From Candidatus Fredericiella danica (lineage in GTDB: Bacteria; Chloroflexota; Anaerolineae; Caldilineales; Caldilineaceae): 52,962 nt of DNA. A program made the position numbers and the translations under genes. Shown piece by piece: positions 8,740-17,377 of this stretch. Below the pieces are notes generated by a model, which saw only the letters and a list, made by a program, of their open reading frames with translations, was not told the origin of the DNA and ran no database searches. Location: assembly GCA_016713335.1 (NCBI GenBank), contig JADJPH010000042.1, positions 1 through 52,962 on the forward strand. The letters run 5' to 3'. Numbering within the stretch: position 1 is the first letter of the stretch; the number at the start of each line of letters is the position of its first letter.

Positions 8740-10329
8740 CTAACGACGCAGGCGCCGGCGGACCGTGTCGACAAGTAAACGCCATTCGGGTGCGCCCATC
8801 CAGGTCAATACCAAGGCATAGACCACGCCCCCGGCCAGGCCGGCGCAGGTTACATAGAGCAGATTGGCCCACGAGCCACCGGCCGGCAGGCTACGGAGCA
8901 GCCAGGCCACGCCGGCAGTGGCCACTGCCATGGCAGCAGCGGCCACCAGCACCTGAAAAAATCCCTGGAGGGTCCGCGCATGCAGCCGGCCGACGACGCG
9001 CCAGAGCAGAAAGGCGATGATGGCGAGATGGGCGGCCTGCTTGATAGTGTCCGCCCAGACCAGCCCAAGATACCCCATGGTTTGCACCAGCGTGAGGGCA
9101 ACCACGGTATAGACGGCAACGCTGGCGACGCCGACGAGCGCGGGGAGCAGGGTGTTGTTGCGGGCGTAGAATGCGAAATTGAGTGGAAAGTCGACGGCGG
9201 CAAAGATCATCCCGATCAGGTAGATGTTCAGGGCGGCAACGACCTGGGTTGTGTCGGCGGCGGTAAATGCGCCGCGTTGAAAGAGGAGGCGCACCACAGC
9301 AGGGCCGAGCAGCCAGAGGATCACGGCGGCCGGCACAATCAGGAGCCAAAGCAGCCGGAGGCCACGGGCCAGGGTGGTGCGATAGGCGTCCTCGTCGTGT
9401 TCGGCATAGAACTGGCTCAAGCGTGGCAGTGCAGCCAGTGAAATGGCGACGCTGATCAATCCCAACGGCATCTGCTGGAGCGTGGTCGCATTGGCCATCC
9501 AGGCAATGCTCGACGCACCGGTGCCACTGGCCAGCCGGCGGTCCAGACCCACCTGAAAGAGGCTGACTACAAGTCCGGCGGCGATGGGGAGATAGAGCCA
9601 GAGGATGCGGCGGAGCGCCGGATGGCGCCAATCCAAACGAATCCCGAAGCGTACGCCGGCCCGCATCATATCGGCGGCCATGAGCGCCAACTGCGCGGTG
9701 GCGCCAAACAATAAACCGACGGCAACACTATAGATCCCAATGCGCGGCGCCAACACCGGGGCCATGACCACCACACCCAGGTTAAAAACGGCGGTTGCCA
9801 TCGCCGGGAACGTGAAACGTTGCAGCGCGTAGAGCACGGCAGTGACGACGCCGGCCATACCCAACAGCCAGACGACGGGAGCAAGCACGCGGATCAATTG
9901 GGTGGTCAGTGTGAGCAGCGCGGGATCGCTGTCGCGAAATCCCGCTGCGAGTAGCCAGGAGAGCGCGGGCGCGGTGGCTTCGAGCAGGATCACCAACAGC
10001 GAAAGGATCACGACAAAGGCGCCGATGAGGGCGCCGACGACCTGGGCAAACTCTGTGCGGCTGCGCCGGGCGTAATCGCTGAGCACAGGGACCAGCGCGG
10101 CGCTGAGCATGCCGCCGACGAGGAAATCATAAATTAGGACCGGAACCTGAGCCGCGACGCGAAATGCGCTCACCTGCCCGGAGGCGCCAAAGAGGGCGGC
10201 GATGATGATCTCGCGGGCAAGTCCCAACACGCGGCTGGCAAAGCTGCCGATGGCCAGGATGCCTGCGGAGCGTGCCAGACCATCGGTGTTGGCAGGTGCG
10301 GCGTCCTCGGCTGGGAGGGTGGTAGACAT
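8740..10329 (-). CDS. murJ: Lipid II flippase MurJ
   Basis: A 529-residue polytopic protein of the MOP superfamily, MurJ/MviN branch, that moves lipid II across the inner membrane for peptidoglycan synthesis. About 14 transmembrane segments are visible. Family landmarks are SFASRVLGLAREIIIAALFG at the N-terminus, VGGMLSAALVPVLSDY, PNLGV-like FNLGVVVMAPVLAPRIG, LPRLSQFYAEHDEDAY and FAARDT-like FYARNNTLLPALVG. An upstream in-frame extension to 10533 exists. I choose ATG 10329 (MSTTLPAEDA) because the extension is not membrane-like, would run through the trxB terminator, and family members start just before the first helix. Confidence 0.93.
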   Translation of the reverse strand: MSTTLPAEDAAPANTDGLARSAGILAIGSFASRVLGLAREIIIAALFGASGQVSAFRVAAQVPVLIYDFLVGGMLSAALVPVLSDYARRSRTEFAQVVGALIGAFVVILSLLVILLEATAPALSWLLAAGFRDSDPALLTLTTQLIRVLAPVVWLLGMAGVVTAVLYALQRFTFPAMATAVFNLGVVVMAPVLAPRIGIYSVAVGLLFGATAQLALMAADMMRAGVRFGIRLDWRHPALRRILWLYLPIAAGLVVSLFQVGLDRRLASGTGASSIAWMANATTLQQMPLGLISVAISLAALPRLSQFYAEHDEDAYRTTLARGLRLLWLLIVPAAVILWLLGPAVVRLLFQRGAFTAADTTQVVAALNIYLIGMIFAAVDFPLNFAFYARNNTLLPALVGVASVAVYTVVALTLVQTMGYLGLVWADTIKQAAHLAIIAFLLWRVVGRLHARTLQGFFQVLVAAAAMAVATAGVAWLLRSLPAGGSWANLLYVTCAGLAGGVVYALVLTWMGAPEWRLLVDTVRRRLRR

Positions 10330-10490
10330 GGGGCTATCGTACTGCGCAGTTGGGGGATTGGGGAAAAGTCGGGTGACATGGATCAAGCCAACCTTCAGTG
10401 GCCTTCCTGAATCGTCTTGCCGCTGCCTTGGGGGTGCGGCTTGAGTTGCGCTTTGTCCCAATCGAACAGGGTAGCCTTGGCGAACAATAA

Positions 10491-10518
10491 CAAACACCCG
10501 GTCTGCACCGGGTGTTTG
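10491..10518 (-). terminator. Rho-independent terminator of trxB
   Basis: A perfect 12-bp stem: CAAACACCCGGT (10491-10502), loop CTGC, then ACCGGGTGTTTG (10507-10518). Read on the minus strand it is followed by a T-rich tract (TTATTGTT). It lies 26 nt past the trxB stop. Confidence 0.88.
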
Positions 10519-10543
10519 CCTGACAACGCACAACGATTCAGAA

Positions 10544-11569
10544 CTATGCGTGGACGCGCGGGGCGTCGAATTCGCGGGGATCGACCGTTACGTTGATCTT
10601 GTGACCGGCTTCGATGTCTTCCAGGAGGCGGGTGGTGATCAGCGCGGCGGCCGTGCCTTGACCAACGCTCGTGGCAACCTGTTTGAAGACCTTGTCCTGG
10701 ATTTCACCGGCGGCAAAGACACCTTCGACATTGGTCCGCATCTTGCGGTCCGTGATTAGGTAGCCTTCCTCGTCGAGGTGAAGTTTGCCCTGATAAAGCT
10801 CATTGTTGGGGAGATGTCCCACAAAAACGAAGACGCCATCGGTGGCCAGGTGGCCGGATTCGCCGGTGACGGTGTTTTCGGTCTTGACGCCGGTCACCTT
10901 GCCCCCTTCGCCCACCACCTCGGTTACGACCGTGTTCCAAAGCATCTCGATCTTCTCATTGGCGAAGACGCGCTCTTGCAGAATCTTGCTGGCGCGGAGT
11001 TTGTCGCGACGGTGAAGAATGCGGACACGTGTGGCAAAGCGCGTGAGGAAAAGGGCTTCCTCGGCGGCGCTGTCTCCGCCGCCAATGACAATCACATCCT
11101 TACCCCGGAAGAAGAAGCCGTCGCAGGTCGCACAGTAGCTGACACCTTTGCCCGTCAATTCTTTTTCCCCCGGCACGTCCAGGTAGCGCGGGCGGGCGCC
11201 GGTGCTCAAGATCAACGTGCGCGCCTGGTATTCCTGCCCACCTGATGTATGCACGACAAAGGGATGGTGGTCAAATTCGATTTCACTCACGTAGTCGAAC
11301 TCAACGCGGGCGCCAAATTTCTCGGCTTGTGCCTTGAACCGCTCGATCAGATCCGGCCCACTCAGACTCTCGGGAAAGCCGGGATAATTCTCGATATCGT
11401 AGGTGATGCTGACCTGGCCGCCGTAGTCGTTGCCGGTGAGCAGCAGCGGGTTCAGGTTGGCGCGTGCCGTGTAAAGGGCGGCAGTGAAGCCAGCCGGTCC
11501 GCTGCCCACCACGATCACATCTTCCACCTGTTTGCCGGTTCCGTTGGCCGATCCCTGTCCTGTTGTCAT
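10544..11569 (-). CDS. trxB: Thioredoxin reductase
   Basis: FAD- and NADPH-dependent disulfide reductase that regenerates reduced thioredoxin. It has a GxGPAG FAD loop (VVGSGPAGFTAALYTARA), the redox pair SYCATCDGFFF and an NADPH-binding VIGGGDSAAEEALFL. It ends with the FAGEIQDKVFKQVATSVGQG region near the C-terminus, typical of low-molecular-weight TrxB (341 residues). ATG 11569 (MTTGQGSANG) is chosen over the longer reading from 11641 because GGAGG sits about nine bases before it and the upstream stretch contains the promoter. It has its own consensus promoter and terminator, so it is likely monocistronic. Confidence 0.94.
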   Translation of the reverse strand: MTTGQGSANGTGKQVEDVIVVGSGPAGFTAALYTARANLNPLLLTGNDYGGQVSITYDIENYPGFPESLSGPDLIERFKAQAEKFGARVEFDYVSEIEFDHHPFVVHTSGGQEYQARTLILSTGARPRYLDVPGEKELTGKGVSYCATCDGFFFRGKDVIVIGGGDSAAEEALFLTRFATRVRILHRRDKLRASKILQERVFANEKIEMLWNTVVTEVVGEGGKVTGVKTENTVTGESGHLATDGVFVFVGHLPNNELYQGKLHLDEEGYLITDRKMRTNVEGVFAAGEIQDKVFKQVATSVGQGTAAALITTRLLEDIEAGHKINVTVDPREFDAPRVHA

Positions 11570-11592
11570 CTCGAAATCCTCCAAATCACTTG

Positions 11593-11611
11593 CACTATAT
11601 TTTTCATAGTG
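11593..11611 (-). promoter_or_regulatory. Small inverted repeat in the trxB leader
   Basis: CACTAT (11593-11598) and ATAGTG (11606-11611) with a 7-nt AT-rich spacer sit immediately downstream of the -10 box. It could be an operator or a leader hairpin; nothing identifies the regulator. Confidence 0.35.
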
Positions 11612-11612
11612 G

Positions 11613-11641
11613 ATTATACGCGAATATGAGGGTGGTGTCAA
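11613..11641 (-). promoter_or_regulatory. Consensus sigma-70 promoter for trxB
   Basis: On the minus strand TTGACA (11636-11641), a 17-bp spacer, then TATAAT (11613-11618): a perfect match to the housekeeping consensus at the optimal spacing. The -35 box overlaps the stop codon of rsmE. Confidence 0.85.
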
Positions 11642-12397
11642 CCCAAATCACCCGCCGCGGCAAGCGCAATGGTTGCCGCCGTGATGGCTGCCGTTTCGGC
11701 TCTTAGGATGCGGGGTCCCAATGTGAAGCGCCGCCATCCGCAGTTTTCGGCTTCCTCCACTTCGGCGCCGGTCAACCCGCCTTCGGGCCCGATCGCAACC
11801 GACAACTGTGTGAGCGTCTCAACCGGTGCACGCAGTGCATCGCTGAGGTTTGGCTGCGCCACAGCCTCTTCCCAGGCAACGAGACCGGGTCCCTGCAGGG
11901 AGCGGACCGCTGCCGGCCAATCGAGGGGCTCTGCCAGTTTCCGGAATTTGTCCGCGACCACTCTGTTCCGCCGCCTCACGAAGGATCGTTTGCCAGCGTT
12001 CATATTTTGCTTTTACGGCGGAAAGTGGGCGGACGATGCTGCGTTCGCTCACGACCGGGACAAAGCGCGAAACCCCAAGTTCGGTTCCTTTCTGGAGGAC
12101 CCATTCGAACTTGTCTTGTTTGAGTGTGCATTGGAACAGGGCAAGGCGCAGCCCTGGCTCTGCCAGATTGGGGTGGCTTGTTACGATAACGGCGTGCGCA
12201 CGGTGGCGTGAAAGTTCGACGACGGTGGCAACAAACTCCTGACCAGAGCCATCGAGGAGCAAAATTGACGCACCGGGTGCGAGGCGCAGCACCCCGGCCA
12301 ACTGGGGCGCAAGGGCGTCAACGGCGACCGTCGTCCCTTCGACCAGCGGGCCTGGCACGAAGAAGCGGTGGCGTGGCAATCCACCAGCCCTGCCCAT
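11638..12397 (-). CDS. rsmE: 16S rRNA m3U1498 methyltransferase RsmE (frame broken near 11939)
   Basis: SPOUT-fold methyltransferase acting on the small ribosomal subunit. The N-terminal part (RHRFFVPG, then FQCTLKQDKFEWVLQKGTELGVSRFVPV, REAAEQSGRGQIPE) and the C-terminal SAM-binding knot (SVAIGPEGGLTGAEVEEA, FTLGPRILRAETAAI) are in different frames. The switch falls at about 11938-11940 in a three-base T run (+ strand): removing one base, or adding two, joins E to LAEPLDWPAAV, giving about 252 residues, normal for RsmE. ATG 12397 (MGRAGGLPRHRFF) lies four bases after the prmA stop, so the two are co-translated. This prmA-rsmE pairing is common in bacteria. Confidence 0.88.
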
Positions 12398-12401
12398 GAT
12401 G

Positions 12402-13373
12402 TCAGCCTTTGCGCACGACCAGGACGACCCAATCGCCTTCCTGTTTGCGGTCAATCAGGGTGAGGCCATGTCGGGTCGCTGCATCGACGACAATGTCAGC
12501 GCGAAAATGGATAATGCCGGAGAGGATCATGATCCCACCTGGCGCCAGGGGTTCGGCCAGCGGTGGGTAACCATATTCCGCATCGAAAAGCTTGACATGC
12601 ACTTCGGCGAGAATGTTGGCAACCACGACCCGGAAGCGGTCTGTCATGCCCGTTGGGACACTACCCAGCACCACCTCAAGCTGCCCCTCCGGGCCAATGG
12701 GGACATCGTTGAGTCCGGCATTTTCGACGGCGACATCGATGGCAATGGGGTCAATGTCCGTGGCGAGCACAAAGCGGGCGCCGAGTTTTGCCGCTACAAT
12801 GGCGAGGACGCCGCTCCCTGTGCCCAGGTCAAGCACTTCGTCCCCAGGGCGTACGATTTCTTCAAGCGCGGCAATGCACAAACGTGTACTCGGATGAAGA
12901 CCGGTGCCAAAGGCCATCCCGGGATCCAGTTCGACGATCAAGTCATCAGGCTGCGGCGCGAATTCCTCCCAGCTGGGCTTTAGCACGACGCGTTTGCCGA
13001 CGCGCAACGGTTTGTAGTTTTTCTTCCAGGCGTTTGCCCAGTCTTCCTCGACGAATGTACGGAACTGTGGCTCTGCAATGGGGTAGATGGCGCTCAGGTG
13101 CCCAAGCCCCTCTTCGATCTGCCGCCGGATTTCGTCGCCGCGGGCGCCGGGTTTGATATAGGTCTTCACCCAGAGACGGAATTCACCGGCAAGGGGCTTC
13201 CCCCAGTCATCGAAGCCTGTGCTCTCGATCACTGCGCCGCCGCCCGAGGCCTCGCCGGCCTCGGTGTCGCTGTCATAGTCGCCGCCGTTATAGCGGTTGA
13301 AGATTTCGCTGATCGCTTCGGCGGCTTCGGTGTCGCATTCGACTGAGATTTCGAGAATGGCTTGATTCGTCAA
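12402..13373 (-). CDS. prmA: Ribosomal protein L11 methyltransferase
   Basis: SAM-dependent methyltransferase that methylates ribosomal protein L11. The 323-residue product has an N-terminal ferredoxin-like substrate-recognition domain and the signature DPGMAFGTGLHPSTRLC. Motif I (VLDLGTGSGVLAIVAAKLGA), the acidic end of motif II (ATDIDPIAIDVAVENA) and the NILAEV motif follow. It lies between dnaJ, 18 bp upstream, and rsmE, 4 bp downstream, the conserved dnaJ-prmA-rsmE order seen in many bacteria. Confidence 0.94.
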   Translation of the reverse strand: MTNQAILEISVECDTEAAEAISEIFNRYNGGDYDSDTEAGEASGGGAVIESTGFDDWGKPLAGEFRLWVKTYIKPGARGDEIRRQIEEGLGHLSAIYPIAEPQFRTFVEEDWANAWKKNYKPLRVGKRVVLKPSWEEFAPQPDDLIVELDPGMAFGTGLHPSTRLCIAALEEIVRPGDEVLDLGTGSGVLAIVAAKLGARFVLATDIDPIAIDVAVENAGLNDVPIGPEGQLEVVLGSVPTGMTDRFRVVVANILAEVHVKLFDAEYGYPPLAEPLAPGGIMILSGIIHFRADIVVDAATRHGLTLIDRKQEGDWVVLVVRKG

Positions 13374-13391
13374 ATTTGAACATCCTAATGG

Positions 13392-14528
13392 TTATGCGCC
13401 AAAGAGCCGGTCAAAGAAGCCCTTGGATTGTTCTGGCACTCCGCTGTCGCCAAAGCTGCGGGCCAACTGCCGGAACAATTCCTTTTGGTCGTTATTCAGC
13501 TTGGTCGGCACGACGACGCGCACGTTGATCACCATGTCGCCGCGGCCATTGCGTTGAAGGTGAGGCACGCCAAGCCCACGTTTCTTGAACTGGGCGCCTG
13601 TCTGTGTGCCGGCTGGAATCTCCAGTTCGTCCTGACCGCCTTCGAGGGTGGGGAGCTTGATCGTTGCGCCCAGGGCTGCCTGGGCTACGTTGAGCGGCAA
13701 TTCCAAGACAAGGTCCGATTGATTACGGACAAAGATTGGATGGGGTTCGACGGCAACCACGACATAAAGGTTGCCGGGCGGGCCACCGGCCTGACCTACT
13801 TCCCCTTCGCCGACCAGGCGGATGCGCGTCCCATCGTCCACGCCCGCCGGGATCTTGACGTTGAGTTTGCGCGTGATCCGGATATATTTGCGGCCCGCGC
13901 ACTTTTGACAGGGGGACGGGATCACCTCACCGGTGCCACCACAGGCCGAACAGGGCGTCGATGTTATCACGGTGCCAAAGAGCGGGCTTTGCTGGCGGCG
14001 CTTGACTTCACCGCTGCCATTGCAGGTATGGCAGGTCACGGGTTGCGTTGGGGGCTCGGCGCCGCTGCCTTTGCAGCGATCGCAGGCCTCCATGCGCGGG
14101 ATTTCGAGTTCACGCTCCGCGCCAAACGCGGCTTCTTCAAAGGAGATTTTGACGTCGGCGCGCAGATCGGCGCCCCGCCGGGCCTGACGCCGGCCCGAGG
14201 CGCCTGCGCCGCCGGTCCGGCCAAACCCGCCGAAGAGTTCTTCGAAGATGCTGCCCAGGTCACCGAAGCCGCCCATGTCGCCATAGGCGCCGGCGCCGGC
14301 TGCGCCCTGCACGCCGGCGTGACCGTAGCGATCGTAGGCTGCGCGCTTCTGGTCATCACTCAGCACCTGATAGGCTTCGTTGATTTCCTTGAACTGCGCT
14401 TCGGCGTCAGGTGACTTATTGATGTCTGGGTGGTATTGCTGCGCCAGACGCCGGAACGCTTTCTTCAACTGCTCTTTGTCAGCGGTGCGGGGTACGCCCA
14501 ACACTTCGTAGTAATCGCGTTTATCCAT
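13392..14528 (-). CDS. dnaJ: Chaperone protein DnaJ
   Basis: Full-length type I Hsp40 co-chaperone of DnaK (378 residues). It has a J domain at residues 1-70 with HPD (QQYHPDINKSP), then a Gly/Phe-rich stretch (about 75-125). Four zinc-binding repeats follow (CDRCKGSG, CHTCNGSG, CSACGGTG, CQKCAGRK), the last lacking the final Gly. Two substrate-binding beta domains and a C-terminal end complete it. DnaK and GrpE are not in the window, and no CIRCE (HrcA) operator is seen upstream. Confidence 0.95.
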   Translation of the reverse strand: MDKRDYYEVLGVPRTADKEQLKKAFRRLAQQYHPDINKSPDAEAQFKEINEAYQVLSDDQKRAAYDRYGHAGVQGAAGAGAYGDMGGFGDLGSIFEELFGGFGRTGGAGASGRRQARRGADLRADVKISFEEAAFGAERELEIPRMEACDRCKGSGAEPPTQPVTCHTCNGSGEVKRRQQSPLFGTVITSTPCSACGGTGEVIPSPCQKCAGRKYIRITRKLNVKIPAGVDDGTRIRLVGEGEVGQAGGPPGNLYVVVAVEPHPIFVRNQSDLVLELPLNVAQAALGATIKLPTLEGGQDELEIPAGTQTGAQFKKRGLGVPHLQRNGRGDMVINVRVVVPTKLNNDQKELFRQLARSFGDSGVPEQSKGFFDRLFGA

Positions 14529-14608
14529 ATTGAATGTTTTTCAAAACCTGCGTGGCTGTTCGGGCCTGAAACCACCCGGTGACAGCTCAATCACTGACGT
14601 TGATTCTG

Positions 14609-14800
14609 CTATTCCCAATTGATGATCCACGCACACAGCCCTGCCAGGATGACGGTGGCGCCAATCAGCGCCGCCCATTGCCCCAGTTCGAACCCAACGT
14701 GGTTGGCGCTGATGAACAGGATAATGACCATCCCGAACGCCAGCACAAGCCAGTTGGAGAGGATGGGGTGGTCGGTCCAGAAGCGTTTGATGGTGTCCAT
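14609..14800 (-). CDS. Small two-helix membrane protein, unknown function
   Basis: A 63-residue protein with two hydrophobic helices (about residues 17-34 and 40-60). They are joined by a short polar loop (SANHVGFELGQ), and the N-terminus is charged (MDTIKRFWTDHP). No family is recognised. It lies between dnaJ and coaE on the same strand; an association with either is not evident. Composition and the conserved-looking helix ends suggest a real gene. Confidence 0.55.
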   Translation of the reverse strand: MDTIKRFWTDHPILSNWLVLAFGMVIILFISANHVGFELGQWAALIGATVILAGLCAWIINWE

Positions 14801-14835
14801 AAGTGTTTCGTGTTGCGCTACACTCGCTTTGCGAT

Positions 14836-14863
14836 ACGAATTACGAATTACGAATTACGAATG
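14836..14863. repeat. 7-bp tandem repeat ACGAATT x4
   Basis: Four head-to-tail heptamers: three copies of ACGAATT and one ACGAATG. They are followed by looser variants (ACGTGATACGGGAT, ACGCATCACGCATCA) running into the end of coaE. The stretch is non-coding and lies between two minus-strand genes. Confidence 0.8.
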
Positions 14864-14882
14864 ACGTGATACGGGATATGTA

Positions 14883-15485
14883 CTACGCATCACGCATCAA
14901 ATCGTTCCAAATCACATCCAGTTGTGCGTAGAGCGCCGCCGATGTTGTGCTGTTGTCGATCACACGTGTGGCGCGCTTGACCTTTTCAGCTTGCGATGAC
15001 TGTGCAGCCATGCGCTGGCGTGCTTCCGCTTCGGACATGCCCCGACTCTGCAGGAGACGCGCCAACTGCGCTTCGGGCGTTGCAGTCACCACCCACACCT
15101 CATTGCAGAGTGACAGCAGACGTCCAGATTCCAGCAACTTGATCGCCTCGACGATGAGAACCGGCGCGGCGGCAGCGGCGAATTCCGCTTTTGCCAGTTC
15201 AAAGACCGCAGGATGCACGATCTCTTCCAGGCGCGCCAGTGCATCGGGGTCGCCAAAGACGATGCGGCCTAACGCACGCCGGTCAATTGCGCCATCGGGC
15301 AGGAGGATGCCAGCCCCAAACGCGTCGATGACCTGGTCATAGGCCGGGCCATCCAGCGCAACGGCTTGATGCGCCAGTTGGTCGGCGTCGATGATATGGG
15401 CGCCCTTTTGGCGCAAATAGACCAGCACGGTGCTTTTGCCAGTGGCAATATTGCCCGTGAGGCCGACAACAATCGGTCGATGCAC
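14883..15485 (-). CDS. coaE: Dephospho-CoA kinase
   Basis: Last step of coenzyme A synthesis: ATP-dependent phosphorylation of the ribose 3'-OH of dephospho-CoA. The 200-residue product begins with the P-loop GLTGNIATGKSTV. Next comes the family's IIDADQLAHQAV, the substrate region FDPDALARLE-like FGDPDALARLEEIVHP, and the lid arginines in RLLQSRGMSEAEARQRMAAQ. It is transcribed divergently from the amino-acid transporter operon and has an extended -10 promoter just upstream. Confidence 0.95.
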   Translation of the reverse strand: MHRPIVVGLTGNIATGKSTVLVYLRQKGAHIIDADQLAHQAVALDGPAYDQVIDAFGAGILLPDGAIDRRALGRIVFGDPDALARLEEIVHPAVFELAKAEFAAAAAPVLIVEAIKLLESGRLLSLCNEVWVVTATPEAQLARLLQSRGMSEAEARQRMAAQSSQAEKVKRATRVIDNSTTSAALYAQLDVIWNDLMRDA

Positions 15486-15493
15486 AATCGCGG

Positions 15494-15502
15494 ATTATAC
15501 CA
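15494..15502 (-). promoter_or_regulatory. Extended -10 promoter for coaE
   Basis: The minus strand reads TGGTATAAT (TG-n-TATAAT) nine bases before the coaE ATG. No good -35 is seen, as is common for extended -10 promoters. The leader would be almost absent. Confidence 0.5.
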
Positions 15503-15668
15503 TAGGGCGCGGTCAGGACCCGAAGGACCGATTACAATGGTGGCTGTTTTGTAAAGCGCGGCGCCCGCGGGGCAGCAAGCCAATGGGCGCGGCGGGGTTG
15601 GGTTTGCCGAGCTCGCCGCAGCGTGCAGTCACCTGAGTATTGTGTTAATGGCAGCAGGTTCAGGGTTT

Positions 15669-15697
15669 TTGACACGGCGCGCCATGCCGCATATACT
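15669..15697 (+). promoter_or_regulatory. Sigma-70 promoter upstream of the first receptor gene
   Basis: TTGACA (15669-15674), a 17-bp spacer, then TATACT (15692-15697): one mismatch from consensus at optimal spacing. It is followed by a leader of about 55 nt to the AAAGGAG and ATG of the receptor gene. Confidence 0.8.
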
Positions 15698-15759
15698 TGG
15701 GTGTGATATATCAGATCCTGCAGGTGTTTCAGATTAGATCATAAAAGGAGTCAATTGCA

Positions 15760-17049
15760 ATGCGATCTTGGAAAATCGTGGCCGCCATTCTGATGGTTGC
15801 TGCCATGCTTGTCAGTGGCTGCGCTGCTGCCACCCAGCCTGCTGCACCGGCGGCGCCTGCCGAGGGTGGTGACACCCAGGCTGCGGCTGCACCCGCAGAT
15901 GGCGCCTGCTCGGACCCGCTTGGCTGCGTCAAGATTGAAGCTGGCGAACCGATCAAGATTGGTTATGCGTTGGTGACGTCCGGTCCCAACGGCTCATTGG
16001 GGCAGGACTCGCAGCGTGGCATGGAGATTGCCGTCGCGGATGCGGGCGGCGAAGTCCTCGGGCATGCGATTGAAATCGTCGGTGAGGACACCGGCTGCAG
16101 CCCTGAAGGTGGTCAGGCCGCGGCGTCGAAACTGGCGTCAAATGCCAGTCTGTTCGGCGTGGTGGGCACCACCTGTTCGAGCGAAGCGCGCGTTGGCGCC
16201 CCGATTCTGACCGAAGCCGGCATCAGCATGATCAGCCCGTCGAACACGGCGCCTGATCTGACCGATCCGGCCAAGCACGTGGCCGGCTACTTCCGCACGG
16301 CGCACAACGACAAGGTGCAAGGCCGCGTCGCTGCTGAATTTGTGTTCAACGAACTGGGCCTGAAGAAGGCTGCCACGGTCCACGATGGCTCCGTGTATGC
16401 GCAGGGGCTTGTGGACGCATTTGCTGAGAACTTCAAGATTCTGGGTGGCGAAGTAGTGTCGCAGCAGGCCGTCAATGCCGGTGACACTGACATGCGCCCC
16501 ATGCTGACGGCGGTCGCCTCTGCTGCCCCGGAAGCCATCTACTATCCGATCTTCATCGCCGAAGGTGGTTTTTTGACTGCCCAGGCGAAAGAAGTCCCTG
16601 GTTTGGAGAGTGTCGTGTTGATGGGCGCCGATGGCCTCTATTCGCCCGACTTTGTGAAGGCCGCCGGTGAAGCCGCCAAGGGCATGTACCTGAGCAGCCC
16701 GGACTTCAGCGCCTTTGGCGATGCCTACCAGGAATTCCTGAAGAAGCATGAGGAAGCCTACGGCGAGCCGCCATTGAGTATCTATCATGCCCATGCGTAT
16801 GATGCGGCGAACCTGATCATGAACGCAGCCGCGAAGGTTGCGATCCAGGATGGCGACACGCTTTACATCCCGCGCCAGGCTTTCCGCGATGAACTGGCTG
16901 CGACCAAGGATGTCCAGGGGTTGACGGGCAATCTGACCTGCGATCCGAACGGTGACTGCGCCGACCCGCGCATTGCCGTCTATGAGATCACGGACCCGAA
17001 CGACTGGAATCCGGGCGTCACCTCGCCGGTCAAGGTCTACCCGAAGTAG
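15760..17049 (+). CDS. Branched-chain amino-acid ABC transporter substrate-binding lipoprotein (copy 1)
   Basis: A 429-residue extracytoplasmic receptor of the LivJ/Peripla_BP_6 type. A lipoprotein signal ends in LVSGC (Cys 21), followed by an Ala/Pro linker. The ligand-binding domain starts near residue 65 (IKIGYALVTSGPNGSLGQDS). Landmarks are VGTTCSSEARVGAPILTEAG, SPSNTAPDLTDP and YFRTAHNDKVQGRVAAEF. AAAGGAG precedes the ATG. It has its own promoter and terminator, so it can be made in excess of the membrane components. It is about 60-65% identical by eye to the next gene, so the two arose by duplication. The ligand is not determined; leucine-type amino acids or related compounds are likely. 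Confidence 0.9.
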   Translation: MRSWKIVAAILMVAAMLVSGCAAATQPAAPAAPAEGGDTQAAAAPADGACSDPLGCVKIEAGEPIKIGYALVTSGPNGSLGQDSQRGMEIAVADAGGEVLGHAIEIVGEDTGCSPEGGQAAASKLASNASLFGVVGTTCSSEARVGAPILTEAGISMISPSNTAPDLTDPAKHVAGYFRTAHNDKVQGRVAAEFVFNELGLKKAATVHDGSVYAQGLVDAFAENFKILGGEVVSQQAVNAGDTDMRPMLTAVASAAPEAIYYPIFIAEGGFLTAQAKEVPGLESVVLMGADGLYSPDFVKAAGEAAKGMYLSSPDFSAFGDAYQEFLKKHEEAYGEPPLSIYHAHAYDAANLIMNAAAKVAIQDGDTLYIPRQAFRDELAATKDVQGLTGNLTCDPNGDCADPRIAVYEITDPNDWNPGVTSPVKVYPK

Positions 17050-17137
17050 TTGTTGTTTCCTACAAGAATGGGTAGGTGTGCGGCTTGCCGAAGTAGTGCG
17101 TTGCCCGGCTTGTAGCTGATCACAGTGTTTGTCATAG

Positions 17138-17175
17138 AGGGATGAGGGGACCGTTGATTCTCCTCATCCCTTTTT
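17138..17175 (+). terminator. Rho-independent terminator after receptor copy 1
   Basis: A 13-bp stem (17138-17150 with 17159-17171, one G-T pair), an 8-nt loop, then TTTTT. The strength and position suggest that most transcripts end before receptor copy 2. Confidence 0.9.
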
Positions 17176-17201
17176 AATTGGTGTGCATCGTTAAAACGGT
17201 G

Positions 17202-17230
17202 TTGACAAAGACTTTACGGAAAATTATAAT
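17202..17230 (+). promoter_or_regulatory. Perfect consensus sigma-70 promoter for receptor copy 2 and the liv genes
   Basis: TTGACA (17202-17207), a 17-bp spacer, TATAAT (17225-17230). It is preceded by a small dyad (CGTTAAAACG, 17189-17198) that could be an operator. The leader to the ATG at 17378 is about 140 nt, long enough for regulation, but I see no recognised riboswitch in it. Confidence 0.9.
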
Positions 17231-17377
17231 CCCGGCGTCGCAGCGGACCGCATCATTTCGATCCTATGTGCTCAGCAGAAGCCCCCATTTCTGTGGAGAT
17301 AGAGTAGCCCACAACGAAGGCTCGCTTTTCAACCAACCGTTCGATTGTTGAGTCACACCAAAAGGAGACACCACCCT

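Noticed and set aside
10330..10533. N-terminal extension of MurJ
   Set aside because: It lacks membrane character, covers the trxB terminator, and family members start at the ATG at 10329.
13428..14414. A 328-codon plus-strand ORF opposite dnaJ
   Set aside because: Antisense shadow: all DnaJ motifs are on the minus strand, and the plus reading is low-complexity Ala/Gly/Arg.
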